DNA from: Sulfobacillus sp.
GTDB lineage: Bacteria > Bacillota > Sulfobacillia > Sulfobacillales > Sulfobacillaceae
Assembly (NCBI GenBank): GCA_027343695.1
Contig: DAHWKJ010000063.1
Coordinates: 1-64,000, forward strand
DNA length: 64,000 nucleotides
Direction: 5' to 3'
Positions 63,796 to 64,000 of this stretch are shown one piece after another. The notes beneath the pieces are model-generated. The model was not told where the DNA came from and made no database searches. It worked only from the letters and a program-made list of their open reading frames with translations. Made by a program: the position numbers and the translations under genes. Numbering within the stretch: position 1 is the stretch's first letter; every line of letters begins with the position of its first letter.

Positions 63796-63996
63796 CTAAC
63801 TGGATCCGCGTTGCTGGGCAGCATCGGGATCCTCTCCTCCGCCTGAACCTTTTGAGAGTTCCTGGCGGAGGTACTGGGCGATGAGCCTATCGAGACGCAT
63901 CGAAATCCCCATCACCGCGGGATCCTGGAGACTTTTGCCTTGCTCAATGGTATATTCGAGTTCACGGCGCAACACTTCGATTCGTTCACATAACAC
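63796..63996 (-). CDS. Spo0E-like sporulation phosphatase, near right edge
   Basis: 66 residues visible; the frame may extend beyond the window by one or more codons. The core LRRELEYTIEQGKSLQDPAVMGISMRLDRLIAQYLR is the Spo0E helical hairpin with the S-x-x-LD signature that dephosphorylates Spo0A-P and delays sporulation. The GTG at 63996 is the last visible start. The next gene begins 34 bp downstream. Confidence 0.8.
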   Translation of the reverse strand: MLCERIEVLRRELEYTIEQGKSLQDPAVMGISMRLDRLIAQYLRQELSKGSGGGEDPDAAQQRGSS

Positions 63997-64000
63997 CCGA

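Overview
This 64 kb window looks like chromosomal DNA from a spore-forming Firmicute. The evidence is a GerA/GerC/GerB-type germinant receptor operon, a Spo0E-like phosphatase, a YhbD/bactofilin pair, a T-box leader and GGAGG-type ribosome binding sites. Moderately high GC, an archaeal-type AspRS and an acyl-ACP desaturase would fit a Sulfobacillus-like acidophile, but the genus is an inference from gene content only. No rRNA, tRNA or CRISPR array was seen.

Left end (1-3.4 kb): accessory DNA with a transposase cut by the window edge, an Rpn-family nuclease, and a tyrosine recombinase broken by one stop and three frameshifts. From 4 to 11 kb are single metabolic and transport genes: aldo/keto reductase, EamA exporter, YitT-like membrane protein, acyltransferase 3 and an acyl-CoA synthetase. 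At 11.3-15.5 kb is the germinant receptor operon in the order A-C-B. From 15.6 to 28 kb come peptidases (YgjP-like, DUF2268), GNAT acetyltransferases, two lipoproteins, beta-carbonic anhydrase, a bactofilin with its YhbD-like partner, Dps, a BI-1 family protein, a frameshifted alpha/beta hydrolase, GrpB and an HI0933-type flavoprotein.

At 28.1-30.4 kb an orphan lipoprotein gene is flanked by two, perhaps three, diverged copies of an unrecognised repeat. Next are a Cys/Met PLP enzyme, an AarF/UbiB kinase, glucose-6-phosphate dehydrogenase, a secreted-type amidase and an acyl-ACP desaturase preceded by two palindromes 20 bp apart.

From 37.6 to 48.3 kb lies a surface-glycan cluster, nine genes on the minus strand and a divergent nucleotidyltransferase: a GT-D enzyme, three GT2-like proteins (one apparently without a DXD motif), a nucleotide-sugar dehydrogenase, two GT4 enzymes (one fused to a beta-sandwich domain), an epimerase and RmlA. 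No flippase, polymerase or priming transferase is present, so it is an incomplete pathway or makes a glycan assembled in the cytoplasm. After a zinc alcohol dehydrogenase comes the most interesting pair, a GH31 enzyme with sulfoquinovosidase-like active-site spacing and a GPH-family transporter (49.7-53.5 kb).

The right end holds an epimerase-like protein, an IS200 remnant, a Nudix-methyltransferase pair, an archaeal-type AspRS under a T-box leader, two GNATs, an SPFH protein with a coiled-coil partner, a HAD phosphatase, and a tightly packed Spo0E-like / membrane protein / VOC / MntP-like operon. Promoters with an extended -10 (TGnTATAAT) recur, and several decide which start codon is used.
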